A DNA stretch of 43,426 nt from a virus, in the IMG/VR virus record IMGVR_UViG_3300046804_001013, positions 1-43,426 of that record; one strand, written 5' to 3'. The notes under the pieces were generated by a model. It saw only the letters and a program-made list of their open reading frames with translations. It was not told the origin of the DNA and did not search any database. The translations under genes and the position numbers were made by a program. This document shows positions 33,801 through 42,198 of the stretch, one piece after another; position 1 is the first letter of the stretch, and each line of letters starts with the position of its first letter.

Positions 33801-34919
33801 TCTACAGGTTCTACTGGTGGCTACGGTTACACTGGTTCCAGAGGTTATTCAGGTTCTGCTGGTAATACAGGTTATGCTGGTTCGAAAGGTGAACTCGGAT
33901 ATGCTGGTTCTACTGGGGCTGGTTACGTAGGTTCAGAAGGTTATACAGGGTCAACTGGTAGTTTAGGATACACAGGTTCTATTGGTGCTGGTTACACAGG
34001 GTCACAGGGTGATGTTGGTTATGTTGGATCGGAAGGTATTGCTAACGTTATAGTTAGTGATACCACACCAGTCATCCAATGGGATGGTTTATTATGGTTA
34101 GATTCAAATACTGGTATATTAAGTATCTACTATCAACCTGAAGAAGTTTGGTTAGGTATTACAGCAGGCGGTCCTCCAGGATCAACAGGTTACACCGGAT
34201 CAATAGGTGATATAGGCTATACTGGTTCTATCGGAATAGGATATACAGGTTCAACAGGTGCAGGTTATACAGGATCAATCGGACCTGCTGGTGGTTATAC
34301 TGGTTCTAAAGGTGATATAGGTTATGTTGGATCACAGGGTGATGTTGGTTTTACAGGATCACAAGGTGTAGGTTATACTGGTTCTAACGGTGAAAATGGT
34401 TATGTAGGTTCAGACGGTTATGTCGGTTCTGCAGGTTTTGCTGGTTCACAAGGTATTATAGGTTATACTGGTTCACAAGCAATAGTTGTAGGTTCTAATT
34501 TTGGACTTAGAAAATCTACACAGCAATCAATTGCTAATAACAATTGGTCAAAAGTGACATTCAATAATACCGATTACGATCAAAATTCTGAAACTGCAAG
34601 TAGTACCTTTACACCATTACAATCTGGTTACTATCATTTTGAAGGTCAAGTATCGTTCTCCGGTCTTACAAATAGTAACACCGGAACGGTAAGTATTGCA
34701 ATTTATAAAAATGGTTTAGCACATAGAAATGGTATGAGAATACCAGCATATGGTACTTCGGTTGCAGTCTCAATATCAGAGATTGTTTATGCAAATACAG
34801 CTACTAACGATTACTTTGAACTCTTTGTATATCAAAATGCATCATCTGGATCACAATTAACTGACAGTTCTCCAACAGCTTCACAGCCAAGATTTACTGG
34901 CCGTTTCATACGTAGTTAA
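30837..34919 (+). CDS. giant collagen-like fibre protein with C-terminal C1q-like head
   Basis: The 1360-residue protein alternates Gly-X-Y collagen tracts (GYTGSKGDIGYTGSRGDAGY style; longest about 538-854) with globular modules. Residues 1-75, 148-212 and 288-354 are three related beta modules (e.g. HIFVFTNGILESPDVDYSV). Residues about 422-536 and 856-978 are two copies of a ~115-residue module (SSIKGHF near its middle). A small WDGLLWLDSNTGILSIYY module lies near 1070-1110. The last 141 residues (1220-1360) have TPLQSGYYHFEGQVSFSG, VSIAIYKNG, ISEIVYANTATNDYFELFVY and RFTGRFI, the C1q/TNF-like jelly-roll pattern. It is probably a trimeric fibre. Related modules recur in the 1543-residue fibre downstream. 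Confidence 0.87.
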   Translation: MALIFNSQQISANGTANSFSLTQTVNLANNILVIVNGLVQIPGVDYVIVNSNTVNLASTPFINSDIEIRYIENDGVGYTGSEGDTGYSGSLGGTGYFGSTGYKGSTGDKGATGDPGGSQGYSGSAGFTGSRGAGYDGSIGPVGKPSKTSRYTGNGSNTHFTLLEDTANSNHIFVFTNGILESPDVDYSVSGTILTYSVAPPLNAEIEVRYFDITIGSPGYQGSTGFQGSLGSTGYKGSLGDTGFKGSVGATGPQGPSGGQDGYTGSTGDLGYSGSIGYTGSQGVGRPSASSRYIANGSNTQFTLLDQTSDPNHIFVFVNGILETPDIDYTVSGTTLQLNSAPQNGAEIEVRYFNTTQGDVGYRGSEGYRGSAGYTGSTGITGYIGSEGFVGSQGDQGVPGYVGSQGSKGDQGLPGGFGGASFNYKFSTNTVNSDPGPGHFRLSNTTFTQVTDFYINENDVYYDSTYSFLQTIDDSTSAIKGHFSVTEVANVDNFALFSIVGYHTYTPNYFDVPVVFLSGTATSFANDADVIVTFARTGDRGDTGYTGSKGDIGYTGSRGDAGYLGSFGFTGSKGDLGYTGSIGYTGSTGFVGSFGYTGSTGFTGSLGSTGYVGSIGYTGSIGYTGSKGDIGFVGSTGYLGSFGYTGSTGFTGSRGDAGYLGSFGYTGSTGFTGSRGVDGYTGSIGYTGSIGFTGSQGFAGSQGDQGIQGNIGPLGYTGSLGYFGSFGYTGSQGEQGISGYAGSTGAGYTGSDGYVGSQGDLGFTGSQGPIGYSGSYGDLGYTGSQGDVGPSGPQGEIGFSGSVGDLGYTGSVGAGYTGSEGYTGSYGDLGYTGSVGDLGYTGSYGFTGSRGAEGTPGNFSGTTYLVYFSSNTVYADPGTGSARLSNTYFSNATQLYISKQSLDLQYLYNALLIVETSTSSIKGHFKLTNTTNTNNYAVFAIIDDIIDNNTYATVPVSFLSGDQNIPDTTISTITIARIGDKGDVGYSGSTGSTGGYGYTGSRGYSGSAGNTGYAGSKGELGYAGSTGAGYVGSEGYTGSTGSLGYTGSIGAGYTGSQGDVGYVGSEGIANVIVSDTTPVIQWDGLLWLDSNTGILSIYYQPEEVWLGITAGGPPGSTGYTGSIGDIGYTGSIGIGYTGSTGAGYTGSIGPAGGYTGSKGDIGYVGSQGDVGFTGSQGVGYTGSNGENGYVGSDGYVGSAGFAGSQGIIGYTGSQAIVVGSNFGLRKSTQQSIANNNWSKVTFNNTDYDQNSETASSTFTPLQSGYYHFEGQVSFSGLTNSNTGTVSIAIYKNGLAHRNGMRIPAYGTSVAVSISEIVYANTATNDYFELFVYQNASSGSQLTDSSPTASQPRFTGRFIRS
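34494..34916 (+). other. C1q/TNF-like trimerising head domain
   Basis: The 141-residue C-terminus has the C1q order: an opening strand (WSKVTF), SGYYHFEGQVSF, a strand ending in AIYKNG, EIVYANTATNDYFELFVYQN and a closing RFTGRFIRS. Collagen stalk followed by such a head is the architecture of C1q and of Bacillus BclA. Assignment is by pattern, without a profile search. Confidence 0.75.
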
Positions 34920-34934
34920 TAGGTTTATATAAGG

Positions 34935-34942
34935 AATAAATA
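34935..34942 (+). promoter_or_regulatory. weak late-promoter-like box
   Basis: AATAAATA (7 of 8 positions of TATAAATA) lies in the 45-base gap between the collagen-C1q gene and the next ORF, 23 bases before the ATG at 34965. The gap is AT-rich, and no other signal supports it. Confidence 0.35.
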
Positions 34943-34964
34943 CTTATAAAATGGTTACAAGTAA

Positions 34965-35369
34965 ATGGCATTAATATTTCCTAACAGCCCGCAGCTTGGC
35001 GATGAAGTTGTAACGGGTGGTAAAACTTGGAGATGGGATGGCTCACGTTGGCAAAACGTTGGGGTTATAGGCTATCAGGGTTCAGAAGGTTACAGAGGTT
35101 CACGAGGTGAAACTGGATATCAAGGATCTGTAGGTTACCAAGGGTCACAAGGTGAAATAGGTTATACAGGTTCTCAAGGATATACAGGATCTAAAGGTGA
35201 TATAGGTTACACTGGTTCTGTAGGTTCTACAAGACTAAGAGATTTAACTGACGTAGATATTTCGATACAATCAAATGGATATATTTTAACTTACATTTCA
35301 GATTCTGATAAATACTCAATACTACCACTTGAAATTTCAAATCAAACATTGGACGGAGGAGACTTTTAA
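34965..35369 (+). CDS. small collagen-like virion protein
   Basis: The 134-residue protein has an N-terminal module (LIFPNSPQLGDEVVTGGKTW then RWDGSRWQNVG) common in marine phage fibre proteins, a collagen tract of Gly-X-Y triplets at about 38-86 (YQGSEGYRGSRGETGYQGS), and a C-terminal segment (LRDLTDVDISIQSNGYILTY) that often caps such proteins. It ends with a TAATG overlap into the next fibre gene. A GGAGGA in its last codons can serve that gene. No clear ribosome site precedes its own ATG. Confidence 0.8.
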   Translation: MALIFPNSPQLGDEVVTGGKTWRWDGSRWQNVGVIGYQGSEGYRGSRGETGYQGSVGYQGSQGEIGYTGSQGYTGSKGDIGYTGSVGSTRLRDLTDVDISIQSNGYILTYISDSDKYSILPLEISNQTLDGGDF

Positions 35370-36943
35370 TGGCGTCCCCAAATCTTATTCAAATTAAACG
35401 TTCTCAGACAACTGGAACACCAGGGTCGCTAGCAAACGGTGAATTAGCGTTTACCGCTGCTGGTAACGTTGTTTTCATCGGTAATTATGGTACAGTTCTC
35501 CCAATTGCTGGTGAAAGAAATCCTGGTATTCTTACTGCTAATCAAGCACTTGTAGCAAATAGCACTAGTGGTATTGATAAAATTAAAGTAGCAAATGCTA
35601 CTATTACAAGTATCACTGCTAATGGTGTTGTTGGTTCAGATGGATCAGTACTTGCTATTGATAGTTCAGGTAAGATCTATTGGTCAACAACTGCTGCATC
35701 TGGTCCTTCATATGTCCAGAATACAGATTCTAGAACACTTTCTGGTAATCTATATTTCACTGGTGCAAATACAACCATTGAAAACCTTAATGTAACTACA
35801 ATCAATCGTTCACCAAAATTAACACTTACTGGTGATGTTTCTGGTAACGTAACATTTACTAATTTAGGTGATGCAACTCTTAGTGTCACAATTGACAATA
35901 ATACAGTTGCACTCGGTACAGATACTACTGGTGATTATGTACAGAGTATCTCAGCAGGTAATGGTGTTAGTGTATCAGTAACATCTGGTGAAAGTGCACA
36001 ACCAGTTATTGCTGCAGTAGTTGGTAGCAGCTTGGTTGCTAATGCAACCGGTCTACATGTTGCAGCAGATCAAACACTTGGATCTTTAGTAGTAAACGGT
36101 CAAACAACTCTTAACGGTAACGTAGTTCTTGGTGATGCGATTCAAGATAAAGTTACACTTAACGGTAGTTTAGATGGTACTATTATTCCAACAGTAAATA
36201 ATAGTTATGACGTTGGTAGCCCTGGTGCAATTTATACTACTGGTTGGTTTACCGGTTTAAGACTCGGTTCAACAAGTCAAGCAATTGTTACAGCATCTGC
36301 TAATACAATTGAAGTACACAATCTAACAGTTAACAGTAACTTTATTGCTAATACTGCGACCATCTACCACGACTTCTATATCGGTGGTGATCTTCATATT
36401 ACTGGTAATGCAGTTTACTCAAACGTTGAATCATATATCGTTAACGATCCGTTAATTCAACTTGCTGCTAATAACAACGATACAGATCTTCTTGATATTG
36501 GCTTCTTTGGTAACTACGGTATCGGTGGCGGTAATCACAGACATACTGGTCTATTCCGTGATGCGTCAGACGGTATTTACAAACTATTTACTGGTCTAGA
36601 GCCAGCTCCTTCAACATTTGTTGATACTGGTAACACTACATATACACAAGCAACATTACAGGCATATTTAAACTCTGGTGCATTAGTTTCTAACAGCACT
36701 GTATTAAATATTACTGCAACTAGCGGAATAGCAGTTGCATTAATTGCAAATAGTCTTACACTATCAACAGCACTTGCTACTACATCAGGTGGTACAGGCT
36801 ACAATACATATAGTGAAGGTGATTTGCTTGTTGGTACTTCTGGTGGTTCACTTGCAACTCTAGGTAAGGGTACAGCTGGTTATGTTCTTCAATCAGATGG
36901 AACTACATTAGTGTATGCAACACTTGATGGTGGCACATTCTAA
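35369..36943 (+). CDS. tail fibre-like structural protein
   Basis: The 524-residue protein begins NLIQIKRSQTTGTPGSLANG then ELAFTAAGNVVFIGN, a fibre N-terminal motif that recurs in the 1543-residue protein (NLIQIKRTSISGRAANT). The body consists of Asn/Thr/Gly-rich strands. A module near 340-425 (VNDPLIQLAANNNDTDLLDI, HRHTGLFRDASDGIYKLFTG) is shared in kind with the larger fibre (about 900-945). The end (GGTGYNTYSEGDLLVGTSGG, TLGKGTAGYVLQSDGTTLVY) is a repeated motif of phage fibres. GGAGGAG stands before the start inside the upstream gene. No S74 chaperone is seen at its C-terminus. Confidence 0.8.
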   Translation: MASPNLIQIKRSQTTGTPGSLANGELAFTAAGNVVFIGNYGTVLPIAGERNPGILTANQALVANSTSGIDKIKVANATITSITANGVVGSDGSVLAIDSSGKIYWSTTAASGPSYVQNTDSRTLSGNLYFTGANTTIENLNVTTINRSPKLTLTGDVSGNVTFTNLGDATLSVTIDNNTVALGTDTTGDYVQSISAGNGVSVSVTSGESAQPVIAAVVGSSLVANATGLHVAADQTLGSLVVNGQTTLNGNVVLGDAIQDKVTLNGSLDGTIIPTVNNSYDVGSPGAIYTTGWFTGLRLGSTSQAIVTASANTIEVHNLTVNSNFIANTATIYHDFYIGGDLHITGNAVYSNVESYIVNDPLIQLAANNNDTDLLDIGFFGNYGIGGGNHRHTGLFRDASDGIYKLFTGLEPAPSTFVDTGNTTYTQATLQAYLNSGALVSNSTVLNITATSGIAVALIANSLTLSTALATTSGGTGYNTYSEGDLLVGTSGGSLATLGKGTAGYVLQSDGTTLVYATLDGGTF

Positions 36944-36961
36944 TATTGAAAGTTTTTTGTT

Positions 36962-37165
36962 ATGGGTCCTGAATTATTTAATTTATATGTGGAAAAATTA
37001 ATAAATGCTGTATCTGAGCTGACTAAGAGTAATATCTTACAGTCAGCTCAGATCACTTTTTATGAAAGGCAAATTGCCGGCCTAAATAGTAAAGTTGAGG
37101 AGCTACAAAAAGCCTTAGATAAGGCCAGCTCTAAAACTAAAAAAAATGAGACTACTGATTTCTGA
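36962..37165 (+). CDS. small coiled-coil protein between fibre genes
   Basis: A 67-residue ORF has helical heptads (LYVEKLINAVSELTKSN, then ERQIAGLNSKVEELQKALDK) and a Lys-rich tail. It is reminiscent of the 77-residue coiled coil at 25597. The gap before it contains a T6 run but no clear ribosome site close to the ATG, so its translation is less sure than that of its neighbours. Function unknown; a fibre assembly or trimerisation aid is possible. Confidence 0.6.
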   Translation: MGPELFNLYVEKLINAVSELTKSNILQSAQITFYERQIAGLNSKVEELQKALDKASSKTKKNETTDF

Positions 37166-37195
37166 TACGGTATATACTGTTTGTAAGAGGGCCAT

Positions 37196-40100
37196 ATGGC
37201 TAATAATTTAATTCAAATTAAACGCACCTCCATATCTGGACGTGCAGCCAATACAACTACCCTCTCAAATCCTGGCGAATTAGCATTAAACATGGCTGAC
37301 GGAATTCTATATTCCGGTAACGGCTCAGTTGTGTTTGAAATTGGTGCTAATAATACAAACGTAAATGTATCAGGTAATTTAACAGTAAAAGGTATAATTG
37401 CTAATAGCAATATCGGAAGTCCAGGTCAAGTTCTTTATACAAATGGTTCTAATATCTACTGGGGACCTGGTGCAGCTGGATTTACTGGTTCAAAAGGTGA
37501 TCCAGGTTTTACTGGTTCTCAAGGAACAACAGGTTATACAGGTTCTAAAGGTGATCAGGGTACATCAGGGTTTACAGGGTCACAAGGTAACTTAGGTTAC
37601 TCTGGTTCAGAGGGGCCACAAGGCACTACAGGGTTTACTGGTTCGGAAGGTACACAGGGTACAACAGGCTTCACTGGATCACAGGGTGGAACTGGCTATT
37701 CAGGATCACAAGGTAATCAAGGTTATACAGGTTCATTTGGTTCTACTGGTTATACTGGTTCAAAAGGCGATCAAGGTAATCAAGGAACAACAGGTTATAC
37801 AGGTTCTACTGGTTTTGTAGGTTCACAAGGACCACAAGGTACATTTGGTGGTGCAGCTTTTGAATATTATTTCAATGCTAACACAAATAATTCTGATCCT
37901 GGTAATGGTGAGTTAAAACTTAATAATACAGATTTAACATTAGCAAGTAATCTCTACATTAGTGAGAATGCTGCTAATTTTCAATCAGTATATAATTTCC
38001 TACAAACAATAGATGATTCGACCTCTTCTATTAAAGGTCACTTTACTGTAACAGAAAAAGCAAATACAAATAATTATGCTTTATTTGCTATTATCGGTAA
38101 TCACACTCATTATTCCTATTATTTTGATGTACCAGTTTCATACGTATCTGGTTCTAATTCATTTAGTAATGCACTAGATATTATCATCACATTTGCAAGA
38201 ACTGGTGATATTGGTGACACTGGTTACACTGGATCACAAGGTCTTGTAGGGTATTCTGGTTCACTAGGTTTTACTGGATCTATAGGTTATACTGGTTCGT
38301 TAGGTAATACAGGTTATACAGGATCAACTGGACCACAAGGTGCTACTGGTTTTGTAGGATCTCAAGGTGGAACTGGTTATACTGGTTCACAAGGTATACA
38401 AGGTAATCTAGGTTATACTGGATCTATAGGTAACCAAGGTACTACAGGTTATACAGGTTCTAAGGGTGATCAAGGTAGTTTAGGTTATACAGGTTCTGTA
38501 GGTTCAACAGGATCAACAGGCTATACTGGATCTATAGGTAACCAAGGTACTACAGGTTACACAGGTTCGATTGGTTACAACGGTTCTTTAGGCTATACAG
38601 GTTCACAAGGTACTGGTTATACTGGTTCACAAGGTACTACAGGTTTTTCAGGATCACAAGGCGACCCAGGTTATATCATAGGGGTTAATTCATTTGAACA
38701 AGAAGTTACAAGTGATAGTCCATATCTATGGTATAAATTTAATGAAGTTTCAGGTAACGTAATCAACTATGGTTCTTACGCACCTGCTGGTAACCTGACT
38801 CTAAGTGGTGCATATACACAGGCATTTGCACCTGCAGTGCCAGCTAATACATCTTCTAATGCTATCTATTTCTCTGGTGCTACAGCTTCTGCTAACTCTG
38901 CGACCTTAATGGGACTTTCAGCACCTTTAAATGGTGATTGGACTTGGGAATCAGTAATAATCCCATTCGTAAATGGTACAAACCCAATTTATATTGCTAG
39001 TTTAGGTACTGCAGGTGAGACAACTGCTACAAACTATCAATTTACTATTCGAATAAACACAGCTGGTGCAATTGCTATATTCTGGGAATATGGTTCTGGC
39101 ACTGACTCACTAATAACAACTAATGCTTATGTTGTAAATGGTGTTCCTAATCATATAGTAGTAGTAAAAGATAGCACTGCAAAGACTCTAACTACATATA
39201 TTAATGGTATAAAATCTAGTTTAGATTCTTACGCTAACGAACCAACTGGTGGTACTTCCGATACATTCGGTATTGGATACGGCCCATCTACGGATAACCA
39301 ATCACCTGCAATCAGATCTCATACACTATATTATAGTGGTTCTAAACTATCTGATAGTAGAGTTCTTGCACACGCTAAAGCAGCAGGAATATTTAATACT
39401 GGTTATGTATATTCTACTCAAGTTGTCGGTTATACTGGATCAATAGGTAGTTCAGGATATACAGGTTCAGTAGGTACTACAGGTTATACAGGTTCTGTAG
39501 GTTCAACTGGATCAACAGGCTATACTGGATCGTTGGGATCTTTAGGTTACACTGGTTCTGCTGGTACTAACGGAACAAATGGTATAAACGGTACTAATGG
39601 AACAAATGGAGCAGATGGTTATACTGGTTCTCAAGGTAACTTAGGTTACACAGGTTCTGCTGGTCCAGTTGCAGGTTCTAATTCACAAGTAATATTCAAC
39701 GATGGTGGTTATGCTAACGGTTCTTCCGGTCTAACATATAATAAAACAGCACAAACACTAACTGTTGGTAAAGATCTTTATATCGGCGGTAACGTTTATA
39801 TAACTGGTAACGTTACAACATTTGCTGCTAATAATCTATCTATTACAGATAATATGATCTATCTGAATAGTAATAGTTTGTATGCAAACCCTGACTTAGG
39901 TTTTGCTGCTAACTATAATGATGGTTCGTACAAGCATGCTGGTTTCTTTAGAGATCATACATCAGGTATTTGGAAAGTATTCGACGGTTATACTCCAGAA
40001 CCAGATGCATCACAATATATTGATCAAACAAACACATCGTTTAGAGTAGCAGATTTCCAAGCTAATACACTATATGTTAGAGCGATAAATGCTAATGGTA

Positions 40101-41827
40101 GTTTAGGTTCAGCTGGACAAATACTTGCATCAAATGGTACTGCACTTTATTGGACTCAAGATCAAGTAAGTAATAATATTACTTCTTATGTAATTACTGC
40201 CAATACACTTAATTCAGATTTTATTAACGTAGGTGTAGGTTATATAACTGTAGGTAATAGTACAGTTAACTCTACTATGTCTAATACCGGGTTTAGAGCT
40301 TCTAATACAACTGCCAATGTTGTGTTGTCTCTTACTGATTTTAAAGTACCAGTAGGTAATACTTTACAGCGTCCGGCTAATACAACTACTGGTTATATTA
40401 GATTTAATACAGACACTACAGATCTTGAGTATGCTGCAAATAGTACAAAATGGTATTCAATTACTACTCAAGAAACATTAACATCTAATAATATTAACAT
40501 CTCTAGTGTTATTACTGTTGGGTCTGGTGCTACTAATACTACAATTACTAGTTCATCAGTTAAAGTTGGTGGTAATAGTATTATTTTAACTACCGATACT
40601 AATAACAAACTGCAAATGCAGAATGGTAGCGCTGGTTATGTTCAGTTTTTTGATACTAAAGATCCAGATAGCGGTATTTACAACTATACTTTAAATATGG
40701 ATGTTGCAAAGTTTCGCTTTGCAATGTCTACTACCAATTCTGCATTTGATTATGGTTCTGATGTATTCTGGATCGATAGTAGCGGTAACGTTAGAATCTA
40801 TAAAGGGTTGTATGCTAATAATAGTTTAGGTGCAGCTGGTCAAATACTTGCCTCTAACGGTAACGGTCTTTACTGGACAACAGATCAAGTATCAAATGCA
40901 ATCACAGCAAGTGTAATTACTACTAATACTTTATCTTCTGATTATATAAACATCGGTGTTGGCTTTTTAACAGTAGGCAACTCTACAGTAAATTCAGTAG
41001 TCACAAATTCTTATTTTAGAACATCTAATTCTACTTCTAATGTTATTTTATCTTTAACTGATTTTAGAGTTCCAGTTGGAAATACTTTACAGCGTCCAGC
41101 AAATGCAACTACTGGTTATTTAAGATTTAATACAGATAATACTGATCTTGAATATGCAGCTAATAGCACAAAGTGGTACTCAATCACCACACAAGAAACA
41201 TTAACATCTAACAATATTAATGTTAATAATGCTATTACAATCGGTAACTCAACTGTTAATACGTTCTTAACATCGTCATATATTAATACACCTAATCTTA
41301 GCGTTATTTCTGTTTATGCAAATAGTTCTTATGGTACTGCTGGACAAGTATTAACATCTAACGGTACTGGTGTATTTTGGTCTACTACAGTAGGGTATAC
41401 AGGATCAATTGGTTATACCGGGTCAATAGGTAGTATAGGTTATTCTGGTTCTGTAGGTTATACTGGATCCACAGGCACTGGTTATACAGGTTCTGCAGGT
41501 AGCGGGTATACAGGATCTAGTGGTTCTGGTTATGCAGGTTCTCAAGGTTTAATAGGTTATACTGGTTCAGCAGGATCAGGCGGTGGGGGTGGTGGTGCAT
41601 CCGTAACTGTATCTGCTACCGCACCTGTATCACCATCATCAGGTAATCTCTGGTGGAATACTGAAACAGGTACCATGTACATTTATTATGATGATGGAGA
41701 TACACAACAATGGGTTTCTGTTACACAACAGGGTGCTACAGGTTATACAGGTTATACAGGATCTGCAGGTACTAGTGGTGTTTCTACAGGTAAATCAATT
41801 GCAATGGCATTAGTTTTTGGAGGATAA
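37196..41827 (+). CDS. giant collagen-like fibre protein with LamG-like domain
   Basis: In this 1543-residue protein, residues 1-95 form a fibre N-terminal module. Collagen tracts lie at about 98-220, 341-493, 745-825 and 1400-1465. A ~115-residue module (222-340, SSIKGHF) is a third copy of the one in the collagen-C1q protein. Residues about 498-745 are LamG/concanavalin-like (SPYLWYKFNEVSGNVINYGS, WTWESVIIPFVNG, PNHIVVVKDSTAKTLTTYIN). Residues about 960-1110 and 1210-1360 are an internal tandem duplication. The C-terminus has SSGNLWWNTETGTMYIYYDD and ends STGKSIAMALVFGG, a frequent fibre end. AAGAGGG before the ATG is a good ribosome site. It probably forms a long host-contact fibre. Confidence 0.87.
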   Translation: MANNLIQIKRTSISGRAANTTTLSNPGELALNMADGILYSGNGSVVFEIGANNTNVNVSGNLTVKGIIANSNIGSPGQVLYTNGSNIYWGPGAAGFTGSKGDPGFTGSQGTTGYTGSKGDQGTSGFTGSQGNLGYSGSEGPQGTTGFTGSEGTQGTTGFTGSQGGTGYSGSQGNQGYTGSFGSTGYTGSKGDQGNQGTTGYTGSTGFVGSQGPQGTFGGAAFEYYFNANTNNSDPGNGELKLNNTDLTLASNLYISENAANFQSVYNFLQTIDDSTSSIKGHFTVTEKANTNNYALFAIIGNHTHYSYYFDVPVSYVSGSNSFSNALDIIITFARTGDIGDTGYTGSQGLVGYSGSLGFTGSIGYTGSLGNTGYTGSTGPQGATGFVGSQGGTGYTGSQGIQGNLGYTGSIGNQGTTGYTGSKGDQGSLGYTGSVGSTGSTGYTGSIGNQGTTGYTGSIGYNGSLGYTGSQGTGYTGSQGTTGFSGSQGDPGYIIGVNSFEQEVTSDSPYLWYKFNEVSGNVINYGSYAPAGNLTLSGAYTQAFAPAVPANTSSNAIYFSGATASANSATLMGLSAPLNGDWTWESVIIPFVNGTNPIYIASLGTAGETTATNYQFTIRINTAGAIAIFWEYGSGTDSLITTNAYVVNGVPNHIVVVKDSTAKTLTTYINGIKSSLDSYANEPTGGTSDTFGIGYGPSTDNQSPAIRSHTLYYSGSKLSDSRVLAHAKAAGIFNTGYVYSTQVVGYTGSIGSSGYTGSVGTTGYTGSVGSTGSTGYTGSLGSLGYTGSAGTNGTNGINGTNGTNGADGYTGSQGNLGYTGSAGPVAGSNSQVIFNDGGYANGSSGLTYNKTAQTLTVGKDLYIGGNVYITGNVTTFAANNLSITDNMIYLNSNSLYANPDLGFAANYNDGSYKHAGFFRDHTSGIWKVFDGYTPEPDASQYIDQTNTSFRVADFQANTLYVRAINANGSLGSAGQILASNGTALYWTQDQVSNNITSYVITANTLNSDFINVGVGYITVGNSTVNSTMSNTGFRASNTTANVVLSLTDFKVPVGNTLQRPANTTTGYIRFNTDTTDLEYAANSTKWYSITTQETLTSNNINISSVITVGSGATNTTITSSSVKVGGNSIILTTDTNNKLQMQNGSAGYVQFFDTKDPDSGIYNYTLNMDVAKFRFAMSTTNSAFDYGSDVFWIDSSGNVRIYKGLYANNSLGAAGQILASNGNGLYWTTDQVSNAITASVITTNTLSSDYINIGVGFLTVGNSTVNSVVTNSYFRTSNSTSNVILSLTDFRVPVGNTLQRPANATTGYLRFNTDNTDLEYAANSTKWYSITTQETLTSNNINVNNAITIGNSTVNTFLTSSYINTPNLSVISVYANSSYGTAGQVLTSNGTGVFWSTTVGYTGSIGYTGSIGSIGYSGSVGYTGSTGTGYTGSAGSGYTGSSGSGYAGSQGLIGYTGSAGSGGGGGGASVTVSATAPVSPSSGNLWWNTETGTMYIYYDDGDTQQWVSVTQQGATGYTGYTGSAGTSGVSTGKSIAMALVFGG
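40090..41240 (+). repeat. intragenic tandem duplication in the large fibre gene
   Basis: Two copies of about 410 bases (roughly 40095-40505 and 40820-41230) encode near-identical modules: QILASNG..LYWT.DQVSN, then VGNSTVNS, DFKVPVGNTLQRPAN versus DFRVPVGNTLQRPAN, FNTDTTDLEYAANSTKWYS versus FNTDNTDLEYAANSTKWYS, and ITTQETLTSNNIN. The DNA is diverged mostly at third codon positions, so the duplication is not recent. Confidence 0.85.
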
Positions 41828-41834
41828 TATTTAA

Positions 41835-42197
41835 ATGGCTAATCCTAACATAGTCAACGTAACAACAATATATGGAAATACAGCAACACTTGCTGTTAGC
41901 ACAACAACGACTAACGTTGTTAGTAACCCAACATCTTCTGGACAAGTTTATAAAATTAACGCATTGACAGTTGCAAATATAAACACATTATCATCAGCTG
42001 TTAATATAAACGTTGAATATAATAATGCAGGCTCAAATACATATTTGGCAAGAAACGTTGTTGTCCCTGCTAACTCATCACTTGTTGTTATTGGTAAAGA
42101 TACTGCAATGTATCTCCTAGAAAACACTTCATTACAATTAACTGCTGGTTCGAACAGTTCATTATCAGCATTAGTAACATACGAACAGATAAGCTAA
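41835..42197 (+). CDS. small beta-rich virion protein
   Basis: The 120-residue protein has NPNIVNVTTIYGNTATLAVS, then VYKINALTVANI and VPANSSLVVIGKDTAMYLLE with NTSLQLTAGSNSSLSALVTY. This matches a small protein commonly placed near fibre genes of marine myophages, with a single beta-sandwich-like domain. Function is not known; a fibre tip or decoration role is plausible. GGAGG at the end of the upstream gene serves as ribosome site. Confidence 0.72.
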   Translation: MANPNIVNVTTIYGNTATLAVSTTTTNVVSNPTSSGQVYKINALTVANINTLSSAVNINVEYNNAGSNTYLARNVVVPANSSLVVIGKDTAMYLLENTSLQLTAGSNSSLSALVTYEQIS

Positions 42198-42198
42198 T

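Noticed and set aside
37166-37195. Near-palindrome ACGGTATATACTGT before the 1543-residue fibre gene
   Set aside because: It has one mismatched pair and no loop, and could be an operator, but nothing else supports it.
30837-41827. Repeated short DNA units resembling a CRISPR or minisatellite array
   Set aside because: The units are in-frame collagen codons of varied length, without unique spacers of constant size.
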